Made by a program: the position numbers and the translations under genes. Source: Phoronis ovalis (lineage: Eukaryota; Phoronida; Phoronidae). Taken from it: DNA of 22,590 nucleotides. The notes beneath the pieces are model-generated. The model worked only from the letters and a program-made list of their open reading frames with translations, had not been told where the DNA came from and ran no database searches. Positions 1 through 9,519 of this stretch are shown piece after piece. The DNA lies in assembly GCA_028565635.1 (NCBI GenBank), contig JAOXYB010086719.1, forward strand, positions 1 to 22,590, written 5' to 3'. Position 1 is the first letter of the stretch; the number at the start of each line of letters is the position of its first letter.

Positions 1-37
1 TTCATAAAATACAAAATATCGACGGAAATTTAACTTT

Positions 38-170
38 GTACGAATTTGAGAAACCCCCAAAAATCCAAGAAAAACTAAGTGTACGAATCTAGAGAAACAC
101 CAAATTCTCAATTAATGGGGGTGAAAAAGGGGGTGTGTACGAATATTGGAGTTGTACGAATTGAGAAAAA
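38..170 (+). repeat. Degenerate tandem repeat, core GTACGAATTTGAGAAA
   Basis: Four copies of GTACGAA(T) start at 38, 81, 137 and 154, most followed by a TTGAGAAA- or CTAGAGAAA-like tail. The spacing is irregular (17-56 bases), so this is a decayed minisatellite or phrase repeat, not a clean array. The last copy reads GTACGAATTGAGAAAAA. The core word recurs in opposite orientation at the right end of the window. Confidence 0.6.
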
Positions 171-1430
171 TTACCGCAAGTAGTTCCTAGTAAAAGTGAA
201 ATCATAATTTTTGACACCTTGGAAATGACCTTTCAGAAACAAATTTACTTCAAGTTTATTCTGATAGGTAATTGTCATGTTATCAAAATAAACACAACTT
301 CTACCTTTGTTAATGACATAATAAATATTAACTTCGCTGTCACTGTAACATATTTTACCATGTTGAATGTCATCTTTTTGTATTTCCTTAATTAAAAACA
401 AGTATGTATACATAAAACCGACTTTTTTATAACTTTGATTTTGGGAGGGATCTTTGTGTTACCACAGTTACATAATAAAGTCACCCACCTACTTTAGACA
501 CACCTGGCTTATTAACATAGAATAGATTTCTTTAAATTTTAAAATATTTTTACTGTGGAAACAGACTGACATCAAAATTGACCAATTTTACCTTAACGAC
601 ACCTAGAGACAATCATGGCAGCCAGATGTCCTAATACTAGTAGTTACAAAAGTGAAAATTTGTATGTGATGAATGAAAGGAAGAAATGAAATTTCTCAAT
701 CTTATAAGTATTAAAATTAGATGACGTCAAATCAAATAAGAATATACAAATAAATTGTCAGATTCAGCTACTGCTTCAATAAAACATTCTGTGTGATTGC
801 TGGTGCAACATCCATGTGTGTTATGTGGTTTACAGACTACAGGTGACAAGCCACATCTGAAGACAAAAACAGGTGTGAATAATTTTAATTTGATTAAAAT
901 TAATATTTATAACATATAAAAGGACAAGTATATTGCAAACTGTGTTCCAAGTACTTTGCCTGATTTTTAAAGAAAAACAGACAGTATTTTTTTGTCAAAT
1001 ATTATTTTCATATTCTAAAATTTATGTATTCAAAAAAAATGTTAATAAGTGTATAGCTACATTAGTTTAAAAAATAGGGCTGCGCATGTGTTTGATTTTC
1101 AGTAACAAAAACTTATCTAGTATTTTAAAGGATTTTCAAAGTAGCACACCTGTGGAGTCTGGTTCTTACAGATGATGCAGTAGCTATAATAAGTCATCAT
1201 TGAAAACATGAAAAAAATGACAGTTCTATACAGAAGGGGGAGTTTTCTACAGGAAGTACGAAAAAAGCAAGTAATGGGCTGTGAAATATAATGTCTATCA
1301 AATTATAATTATTAAAACAAGTATGATTTTGATATTTTTAACGAACCCAGCTAACCTCACAAATCATTGAAGTAGAACATCTAAAGGTTGGTGGAACATT
1401 GTAATTATGACTTTGTGTTACCCACTTCCC
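171..1430. other. AT-rich non-coding stretch
   Basis: No supported gene. The minus-strand ORF at its left end (80 residues) has no family look and no good splice context. A short cysteine-containing open piece on the minus strand near 1150-1190 (YCIICKNQTPQ) is too small to call. Confidence 0.5.
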
Positions 1431-1439
1431 ACTGCTGTA

Positions 1440-1445
1440 TTTATT
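1440..1445 (-). promoter_or_regulatory. Polyadenylation signal AATAAA (minus strand)
   Basis: The plus strand reads TTTATT, that is AATAAA on the minus strand, 73 bases past the TAA of the candidate last exon. The hexamer is common by chance in such AT-rich DNA; its position after an open exon with a stop is what makes it worth listing. Confidence 0.3.
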
Positions 1446-1518
1446 ACACAGGGCTCTAGCTCTTATTACATGTCACACTGGACCTGAATTCATCATGACA
1501 TTACAGTGAAAATGTTCA

Positions 1519-1609
1519 TTACAGATCCTTTGGCTGAGGGATCATTAGTTTTGGAAGATATGGCAATAAAGTGATAATTTGGAGATCAACTTTTGCATCG
1601 AAATGTTGC
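1519..1609 (-). CDS. Candidate 3'-terminal coding exon with nearby polyA signal
   Basis: The acceptor ctttgtttttcatcattag precedes a 91-bp stretch that completes a phase-2 codon with one G and then reads QHFDAKVDLQIITLL and PYLPKLMIPQPKDL to a TAA at 1519-1521. A polyadenylation hexamer follows 73 bases past the stop, which would give a short 3' UTR. The frame is also open for about 100 codons upstream, so the true exon could be longer or the open frame could be chance. The Pro- and Leu-rich tail is plausible as a protein C-terminus, but I do not recognise it. Phase 2 matches the end of both the kinase exon and the 8718-8916 exon. Confidence 0.3.
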
Positions 1610-1619
1610 CTAATGATGA

Positions 1620-4600
1620 AAAACAAAGTGGATTGAAACCTCGTTCGCTCGGGTTTTGTAATATTTTTTGCTAGCCCATGGTTACAGTTGCAAGTATAAA
1701 GTACTCCAAACAAAACTTTTAGTATGGGGGTGTGTCTGCAATTAAAAGACACAGGGGGAGACAACTCTTTTCTTCCTTGTATAGTGATCCAGTTACCGAG
1801 GACACAACTGGGTTGTCTATGGCTGTCCATTATAAGATAAAAGAATCCATGTAACAACATTTCGTCAACAGAAAACATGTTTACACATCTTTTAATTGTA
1901 ATAATCATTATAATAACTGCTAAAAAATGTTCAATTTATTTCTTTTGATACCTGTGCCAAAAGATATTTAGTAATTATTGACATATATGTTATTTCATGA
2001 AATTGTCTTGCAGTTTCTATTATTAAAAATGTTGTTTCCCACTTATTAGGAAACACATTATAAATGCAATAACATACAAGCTTTGCACTGATGCCTGTCA
2101 CACATGTTATTTATAACATTGCCGTTTTGACTCTAATCCTAATTATGAAAACTTATACCCTAATTGCAATAATAGTAGTAATAATTATTATATACATTTT
2201 CCACAACAGGGGTTCAATCGATAGTTAATTTTGGATATTTTTATAACAATAGGGAGGTTAGATTTCGTATCCAAAAACAATATTCTGATGAAAAGTAAAG
2301 TATGCCCTGAATTTTAATTTGGTTACATTCAATATGAAAGTTAAATACATTATCCAATAACAAACTACATGTTACTTTACTGTGATGTATTGGGTCTTGA
2401 AGCCAGGTAAAACATTTTAAAGATTTATAACGACCTTATAAATAGAATAACTTGAATATACTTCACAGAAGATTTTGAATATATTTTTAAACTTTATAAT
2501 CTAGTAGGCTTAAAGGTACAACAGTGTCTGAGACTAGATCAATCTTATCTATATCTGTGTCACCACAGTCCCCAGGTATCAATTTTCTAGCTGTTATATC
2601 TGTGGTCAATTTGAATTACAGGTGACAGAAATCAATAAGCACATACAATTCAGTAAAATGATTAAATGCCACAAAAATTTGACAGGTTTATTAGTGGGAC
2701 CTCCTAGTGAAAAATATTTTCAAGACATATGATTCTTTAGAAAATTACACCCATGCTTAATTTTATGTCATTGCTAGATTGAATTAAAATAACCACAATA
2801 TGTATCTTGGCAATGAATCAGAGGTATAACTGTTACTTTTGTGTTGTATTAAGATTTGACATATTAGATTAGATTATCTACCTTAGGTGGTTTTTTCATT
2901 TAGTTTTTTTAGTTGATGAATCATGTATGTCATACTCTATAATTATAAACACCGTAAATATTATTTTAGCCTAAAATTTAATTTAGATACTTTTAAATCC
3001 AAATCTTTTGATATTACATTTTATGCTTTACTAATGATATACTTAGCCAAATTAGCATATTATCCCAAAGAAATTTAATTGTTAATTTAATCAAACTCAT
3101 AATTCTAATATTTTTGGCATTACATATAATGATCAGCTGATAACCTCAATCACCTCAAGGTGTATTGAAAGTACTTCATCCTTGACACAGACTAGATTAA
3201 GTTATAATTAAATTTAGATGTTGCAGGTATATATAAATATATGTAAAATGTGTCATAAAGCATTTTGTTTGGATAATAAATATTACTTTAACACATTTTA
3301 ATATATTTGATGCAGAATAAGATATAGCTATTATTGTATACACGTCTATGTGTTTAGCATAGTTATAACTGTATTCTTTTTATATTTTTATAGATGATAT
3401 CTTAGTTTTTGTTACAAGCCACCCTGAATTTCTTTTTCATAAAAATATGATTTGAGATTCCGTAAGAAAATCTTAAATTAAAGTTCAGTGTCAAATCTAC
3501 TAAGTAAACTGTTAAATCAAAAATTTTTGACAGCATTTTCTTTATATTTTTATTGTATTCAATTAAAAGCTAGAAAAACATCTACCCTTATATAAGTTTC
3601 TCCTCTGTTCCCTAATGCTGTTAGCTTGCCTGGATGCATGTGCTGTGGAGGGTCTTCAAAACATGTCATATTTTATATAAACCCCTAATAATCATCCAAA
3701 TATACAATAAGCAAGCATTAATTCCTTTAATGTATACTGTGTTGTTATTGAATTTGAGCCCCAGGCTTATCAATTGCAATTTAATGTAAACTATTCAAAA
3801 TCAGTTATACTTTATTATAACTCAAATTAATATATGATGGTTGATAGATGGTAAGTCTAGATGATAATATCATATGTAACTAAAAGGAAATATATCCATT
3901 ATCAAACTGTCATCTGAAGACATTATATTCAACTCCAAATCAAGACAAATTACGACAGAATGTCCCAATGATGCCTGGCACAGCCTTTTCTTAAGCTTTC
4001 ATCATTTAATTTTAGTACTTAAGTTTAACGCTTTATACCTGACCCATGCACATATAGCTGCCAAGTGTCCCATGTTTACCACCTTTGCTTTCAACAGAAA
4101 ATTGTCCGAAAATATTCCCCCTAAAATAATTCCACCAATTTTACATGTATGCATGCACTAAGACTGCAATTTTTTAAAATTTTTGGGCGTCCCATGTACT
4201 GTAATACCTGGTACCCAACCCTTCGGTTTCAGTGGTCTGTATCTCAGAAATGGGTTTCTGTATCAAAAGATTTCTCTTATCAGCGCAAGACATAATATAC
4301 ATAGCATATATGTTTATATAGGATAGTCTAGGTTAACAACTACTAAATATGTAAATTATTAGAATAACCCAACAGATAAGATAAAAAAGATATAGGTTTA
4401 ATCCATAAGGACAAGTACACACACAGGCAAGTACAGTACAAGGTATATGTCTATAGTAATACTTATTCAAGGCAGTACCATGCAAAATGTAAATTTAATT
4501 CATAACAGTGGTAAAATTTCCTTGTGATCCCTTGACAACTTAAAAACCAAAGAATTGGAGAACTGCGGAAAAATCAAATGAAACTAATGCAGGATTATAT

Positions 4601-4800
4601 TCCAAAGTTTCATCTATAGGTCAAGATGCCTTCTTTGTGCAAATCTTGGGTATTCTTTTACACAAATTTCCTTGCGCCATTTGAATGTTCTTTTGAGTTG
4701 CATTCAATACATGTCCTTCTAAGTGCAAGTTGTGCATATAAAAACACTAGAGCTATGACTTTTGTAGATTTGTTTACAGTTAAAAAATAAAAGCATGATT
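1620..4800. other. AT-rich intronic or intergenic DNA
   Basis: About 3.2 kb without a supported exon, mostly A/T runs and short direct repeats. Two splice-bounded minus-strand open pieces, near 4080-4119 and 4212-4261, are noted under rejected items. No transposon termini or RNA genes were recognised. Confidence 0.5.
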
Positions 4801-4818
4801 CTTGTTTTTTTTTATTAG

Positions 4819-4990
4819 CTTGAAAAACATCTCAGGAGGTCTCCTATATTTGTTTTGCAAATGATAATAATGTAACAGTTAGGTCATAGCAATATCTTTG
4901 GTAGGCTGATGTGTTTTTTATGTTTTTGTTTCCATGAATCCAAGAAAAACATCACAGGAGGTCTTGTATACTTGCAAGTGATAACTATGT
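4819..4990 (+). repeat. Imperfect direct repeat pair
   Basis: The blocks at about 4819-4873 and 4940-4990 share the frame GAAAAACATC-CAGGAGGTCT, then TAT and TTGCAA, and end in GATAA-TATGT. They are separated by about 120 bases and have diverged by substitutions and small indels. They look like an old local duplication inside non-coding DNA. Confidence 0.6.
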
Positions 4991-5299
4991 TGACTAGCAT
5001 TTTGTAATATACATCTCATTAAAGATTATTCTTTTTTCAACCAGGGTTTATCAATAATTGTGTTAATTATATAAATACAGATTTTCTACTGAATAGTACC
5101 ACTCTCTAATTTGTAGCCCTTCCAAAACTTGTGATTTAAAAAAAGCACTTTTCTATTAACAAATGAAGCAAGTTAGTCCAATAAAACAATGGTTATCATG
5201 ACGAAATTAAAATTCCTTCTCCGGGCCCAAAGGCATAACATTTTGAGTTAATATTTTGCACAATGCTATCGTGAAAATGCATCTTATATGAGGGATTTT

Positions 5300-5464
5300 C
5301 TACTGCTGTTTGTAGTCTTGACAACTATGGACACTTTCCCTGTGGGGAAACAACCATTTCTTGTGAATGTTTCGGTGGTGAACACTGGCACCCTCACTCA
5401 GGCTTCCACATTCAGGTGCTTGATCATATGAAAGACGTTCATGCATACCAACATGAACACTAAA
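5300..5464 (-). CDS. Possible last exon with faint C2H2 zinc-finger-like spacing
   Basis: The acceptor ttgttgcttatcag precedes a 165-bp open stretch in phase 0 that ends at TAG (5300-5302), encoding 54 residues. It reads FSVHVGMHERLSYDQ, then APECGSLSEGASVHHRNIHK, then KWLFPHRESVHSCQDYKQQ. The middle part has a PECG followed at roughly zinc-finger distance by H-x-x-x-H, and His-x-x-x-His pairs occur before and after it. The first Cys of a C-x2-C knuckle is missing, so a working finger is not shown. No AATAAA follows closely. Immediately upstream, in transcript sense, is a roughly 195-bp imperfect duplication, so this may be repeat-derived. The family is unknown and the call is weak. Confidence 0.2.
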   Translation of the reverse strand, partial: FSVHVGMHERLSYDQAPECGSLSEGASVHHRNIHKKWLFPHRESVHSCQDYKQQ

Positions 5465-5540
5465 CTGATAAGCAACAAATTGAAAACTTGTTAACCTCTT
5501 ATAAGCAGTTATCAGTGATGACATGATATTACTAAACACT

Positions 5541-5762
5541 TTAGTTCTTATAATACAAGAGGATTATACCTGTTCAAAAAATGCTTTGTCCTGAAAACGT
5601 TGTGAAGATTACCGAAGATTATCAACAGTATATCACAAACACTGTTAGTACTTGAATGACAACAGGATTATAGATAATTCTTAGGGAAAAGCAAAGTCAT
5701 GGCCATCATAATAAACTGATATCAGACAAACATTTTTAGTTCTCATAATACAAGAGGATTAC
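5541..5762 (+). repeat. Imperfect direct repeat pair, about 195-bp period
   Basis: TTAGTTCTTATAATACAAGA followed by GGATTA at 5541-5566 recurs at 5736-5761 with a single change (TTCTC for TTCTT). The bases before each copy also correspond loosely (ATGATATTACTAAACA and CTGATATCAGACAAAC), which suggests a whole ~195-bp unit was duplicated and then decayed. Confidence 0.65.
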
Positions 5763-5789
5763 AAGCTTCTCAAAGACATGAGTAAAGTC

Positions 5790-7440
5790 CATTACATTCA
5801 AAAGATTATATCATTGTTACTTTAGTAATGAAAGATGTTAATAAACATTATCACTTCTTATCTAATATTTGTCGGATTTGTTTACATAACTGCTTAAAGA
5901 AGAGTCTATTGTTTTGTAATCATTATTATTACAAGCCATTATCTCATTTTTTGTAAAATGAGGAATATCAATATTTTTGTACATGTACAGGAGGAGAGAA
6001 CCCAAACTTTCCCTGTAACAATCAAATTCAGAGGCTATTGTTTGTGTAAACAATCATGTTGTTGACGGTGTTTTTTTTTTAAACCTAGCAAACCTAGAAG
6101 TCTAAGGGAAAACAAGGAACTGGATCAAAATACTGAATCGAAGCTATCTTTACAGACTGTTTAGAAATAAAATAAAATCTCCTCAAATACGAATATATAT
6201 GCACTTTGTTTCATTTTAGTTTGCATGTTGAATTTAATATTCTTGCATTGAATAAATCCCATTAGAATTGTAACTTCACAATGGTGTGAAATCTGTGTTT
6301 GACTAAGGAACCAGCATAAGTATAGAATATACACAGTTGTACATGTGTAGTTGCCTAAAAGCTTTCAAACACTTTGGGTTTTACTATAATTTGGTTTCAT
6401 TTTTCCTGTGGACAAAGATTTGTCAAATCTGATTGAGTTTGTGTTATGAATGTATGGGGCTGTTGAAGTGAAGTATCATTCTATAGAGTCCATTAATTTG
6501 ACTGCATCTTCTTTAGTCTAAATACCTACAGGTGAGCACCAGTGAATGAAACTTCAAAAGAATTAATAACCCCAAGAAGATGCTATTATTTTTAAATTAC
6601 ATATCATTATTCAACTTGTCAATTCCAATTCTGTTATCCTATTCAGCATTATCAATAAATAATGGTCAGGCTTAATCTGTAAAGAAAGTTCAGTTTACTA
6701 TGCAATATACGATGGACCCGATGCAGGATTTTTCTTAAGGATGTTGTTTAAATTATTGCTACATTTATTTGGCATTTCATGAGTGAAGCTTTCTTAAATC
6801 CACCAGAACAACCTTTCCATTTCTTTTCAATTTCTGAATTTGTATGTTACTATTTTTGAACAACAGAGCAAGAACTTTCTAGTGTAGTATATGCCGAAAT
6901 AGGAGATTGCTAAGCAAGTGTTATACAGTACTGTTTTACTTTGAACAGATTTATACATGATTTCATATCTCAATCTGGAAATTATGCAATCTTAGAGAAC
7001 TGACCAACTTGAAACATTTACCAGAATATGGTAGATAAAGAGGTATTGTTTTTTTTTCAAAGTTCTAGTGAATCAGGACTGTTTATGTCCTCTTTTTATT
7101 GTCGCAAAAGAATTTATAGACTAGTGCAACAAAAAAAAGACGAGAGATTCCATCCATTCTTAAATCCACCACTGCCATTGGGATACAAATGATGTTCCCA
7201 GTTGCTGGTGCCATCTTGTTTGGAGAAAGCAGAAACCAGTTGCCTTAAATCCATGTCTACATACAAATACTTTAGATATAATATAAACACATCAAGTATT
7301 GTAGAATCTCATTTATTAGAGTCTAATAGGTGTTTAATTGAACCCATGGAAATTTATGGAGCAGAAATTGAGTAACACTGAGTCACCTGGATACTGGGTA
7401 TTATGTAATTGTATTACAGGCAGGATGGCTGGGTGTGACT
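5790..7440. other. AT-rich non-coding stretch
   Basis: About 1.6 kb with no supported exon on either strand. The 63-residue minus-strand ORF at 5862-6053 has no recognisable features. A small splice-bounded open piece near 7387-7425 on the minus strand (ILPVIQLHNTQYP) is too short to call. Confidence 0.45.
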
Positions 7441-7450
7441 GAACTCTTCA

Positions 7451-7641
7451 TCAAACTAACAGAAATTCTTGTACAGTGTCTTTGAAGCTAAAATGGAAAT
7501 CTAGATCCATGATATTATGTTTTTCATAAATTTGTAAAGGGTGAGAATAAAAATCAGAAACTTCAGATAGGAGGAGCGCAGAGAAAGCGCGAATCACCAG
7601 TGCACCACAAAGTCCGTGAGCACTATAAGTGTGATTAGGAA
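7451..7641 (-). CDS. Candidate 3'-terminal exon, alternative A
   Basis: After a strong acceptor (ttttgctagctttcag/TT) this 191-bp stretch is open with a two-base start, which is the phase needed after the 8158-8231 exon (G plus TT gives Val). It reads PNHTYSAHGLCGALVIRAF, then SALLLSEVSDFYSHPLQIYE, and continues for about 25 more residues to a TGA at 7451-7453. It contains a short hydrophobic stretch (GALVIRAFSALLL) that is too short to be a convincing membrane helix. No AATAAA is visible just downstream. It overlaps a locally CpG-rich patch at 7570-7620. An internal donor-like GTGATT lies after GCACTG, so the exon could end earlier. It competes with the alternative at 7787-7839. Confidence 0.18.
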
Positions 7642-7747
7642 CTGAAAGCTAGCAAAACATCTTATTCCGTTCAATTTTGCAACAGTATCTTTCCACTTAA
7701 TATATTAATCAGATTTCCTAGTCTTGTAAACATATGGTTTTACCTTT

Positions 7748-7762
7748 CCCCCCCCCCCCCCC
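7748..7762 (+). repeat. C15 homopolymer
   Basis: Fifteen consecutive C residues, directly followed by GCAAAACAAC. It is likely length-polymorphic and prone to sequencing error. Confidence 0.95.
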
Positions 7763-7786
7763 GCAAAACAACTTAATAATAAAAGT

Positions 7787-7839
7787 TTATATGTTGCAAA
7801 ACATGAATACTAGACACTTAAATGTATAATATGCAATTC
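7787..7839 (-). CDS. Candidate 3'-terminal exon, alternative B
   Basis: A strong acceptor (aatttttccttacag/GA) precedes a two-base start in the phase required by the 8158-8231 exon (G plus GA gives Gly). It is followed by IAYYTFKCLVFMFCNI and a TAA stop. The predicted tail is short and hydrophobic. No polyadenylation signal is seen in the next bases, which run into a 15-base C/G homopolymer. It is listed because its acceptor is among the better ones in the region; the coding call itself is weak and excludes the alternative at 7451-7641 unless splicing varies. Confidence 0.15.
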
Positions 7840-8157
7840 CTGTAAGGAAAAATTATTAACCAAATTGACACTCTTCAAAACCAGTCTTTTTTGTAAACCA
7901 GCTGCTTTCTTAAAATTCTGCCTTATCAGAAGTCTGCTCCAGACATATGTACAGATGGATATATGAAATTTGATATTCATCCTATTAAATAGAAATAGAT
8001 GGTCACAGCTGCTAGATTTGGATACTGTCTCCAGCAAATTAAATTCCTTGTGGCATTCACATTTACAAAACATTACAACTTGGAAAACAAATTTATATTT
8101 TTCTCTATAAGACAACTAATCAGTACTTAGTATCATCACAAACATTCATAGATATAC

Positions 8158-8231
8158 CTGTAGTAGTGACACACACATTCAGTCTGGTGTATGCTACAAG
8201 AAATTTGGTGCCTGCCCTTAGAAATCCAAAT
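8158..8231 (-). CDS. Probable internal exon following 8718-8916, unrecognised protein
   Basis: This 74-bp candidate exon has a good acceptor (aatttctacaatacag/A) and donor (CTACTACAG/GTATAT). Its first base completes the AG left by the 8718-8916 exon as AGA (Arg). The 24 codons after it read FGFLRAGTKFLVAY then TRLNVCVTTT, and one G is left over, so the next intron is phase 1. Phase agreement with the upstream exon is the main support, and the peptide again looks beta-rich. A second frame over the same bases (IWISKGRHQISCSI...) is also open, which limits confidence. The joined product would run DQAHD-R-FGFLRAG. No family is recognised. Confidence 0.37.
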
Positions 8232-8717
8232 CTGTATTGTAGAAATTATATTAAAATTCTGAAACAATGCTAACCAATGGGCTGTAATATCCATTGTAAA
8301 ATCCTTAGGGATTTCTGCTAGTTGATAATTAAGGAATTGTAGCAAACTGCTGGAGGGAATTGTTTAATTCGTAACCACTATTGGATACATAATGCCAAAA
8401 TTATAGTTATGCATTGCATGTTGGCTTGTTTAAATTAAACTGTCTGGACATGACCATGTGTAGTGCCTGCCTGCTGTAGCCAGTGCAGTATGCAAGCTTA
8501 TGTTCAGTTTATGCTAATGAAGCTACTTTAAAACTTGCAACACATGTCTGTCACTATATTAGTTTAACAGATATAATTACAGAAGGTTTATTAGCATTAA
8601 AGTACCTCTATTACCAGATGAACTGTTTGATTTGACTTCAGTAAACAAACTTAAATGTTATGCCCATGTGTTAACTCATCCCATTTGCTTCAGCTACTGA
8701 CCAGAGCTGTTACTGAC

Positions 8718-8916
8718 CTGTCATGAGCCTGGTCCTTAATGATCAAAGAAGGCTGACAGAGTCCTTGTTGTTGTAAGGTTACTTCATAAATGTACCCAGG
8801 TATATAGACGGTGTTTTTTTTGCTTTCTGGAGTGTAAATAAGTATGAGTCCAACTGAAGGTGCTGTGAAGTATATGTCAGGTGTGGTCCTCTTATTTATA
8901 ACTTTATATAGTTTGT
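8718..8916 (-). CDS. Probable internal exon, unrecognised protein
   Basis: This 199-bp segment has a textbook acceptor (tttgtttcccgcag/AC) and a good donor (ATGACAG/GTCAGT). It is open throughout with the split AC at the start (phase 1 intron) and AG at the end (phase 2 intron), encoding 65 full codons. It includes TTPDIYFTAPSVGLILIY, TPESKKNTVYIPGYIYEV and CQPSLIIKDQAHD. Alternating hydrophobic and polar residues with many Tyr, Ile, Val and Thr suggest a beta-sandwich or beta-propeller-like fold with one Cys. The frame stays open past both splice sites, so the open length alone is weak evidence; the splice sites and residue composition carry the call. I do not recognise the family. It sits about 6.3 kb downstream of the kinase exon on the same strand, but the phases do not join directly, so another exon or a separate gene is required. 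Confidence 0.45.
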
Positions 8917-9189
8917 CTGCGGGAAACAAATATGAATAGATTTTTTTAGCATTTCGGTATGAAGATTTTATGACACCTAGGTAAAACATTGGCAAGGCAC
9001 AGTTATCAGGTCTCCGTCAAGTGCTGCCATCTGAACAAATATTTTGCTGATGTCAGCTATTTTCAAGTTGGTAATAAGTTTTCAACATAATGCTCACAAT
9101 AGTGATACCTCACTGACTTTATAGTTGACAATAAACTTCCCCTGGTTTCCACACTCCAACAAAAGGCATAACACGTGACAGTTATGCAT

Positions 9190-9510
9190 TTTTTAAAATG
9201 ACCCCTAAATGCTGATTTTGCCTTAATTTATATCTCTATTTTCGCAAAAACAAGGATATCTCGCACTCAAAAACTCCCCACCTCTATTTTAGGTTTTCCA
9301 GGAGACAAAAACAAATTTCTAACCATTCAATGTGAATAATTAAGTACAGTCGATGAAGCAAATATGAACCCCGACAAGAATTTTTTCTCATACTTTTTTT
9401 TACTTGTTTTTATATACCCTATTTTTGATTTTTAGAAGTCCTTTCTAAAATCTACCCTTTTTTCAAGTTTCAAGGACTGCAATTTTTCAAAATAACCCCA
9501 CTTTTCCACA
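9190..9510 (+). repeat. Degenerate ACCCCTA / TTTTT phrase repeat
   Basis: Recurring pieces alternate a C-run with a T-run: AAAATGACCCCTAAATGC, AAAACTCCCCACCTCTATTT, TATACCCTATTTTTGATTTT, AAATCTACCCTTTTTTCAAG and AAATAACCCCACTTTTCCAC. The period is irregular. The style matches the island at 18010-18265, in the same orientation. Confidence 0.45.
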
Positions 9511-9519
9511 AATTTCGTA

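Noticed and set aside
38-170. CRISPR-like spaced direct repeats
   Set aside because: Repeats are short and diverged, spacing is irregular, and the context is eukaryotic.
1150-1190. Minus-strand YCIICKNQTPQ with CxxC
   Set aside because: Eleven residues with a weak GTGTGC donor; the pattern is not enough for a zinc-binding call.
4080-4119. Minus-strand open piece with GTG/GTAAAC donor (GIFSDNFLLKAKV)
   Set aside because: Two frames are open, the acceptor is weak and the length is too short to judge.
4212-4261. Minus-strand 50-bp open piece KPISEIQTTETEGLGT between an AG and CAG/GTATTA
   Set aside because: The donor is fair, but the acceptor has little pyrimidine tract and the surroundings look repeat-like. 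No homology basis.
7810-8115. 101-residue minus-strand ORF with several Cys residues
   Set aside because: No donor fits, the phase does not match the neighbouring exon, and the residue pattern looks random for AT-rich DNA.
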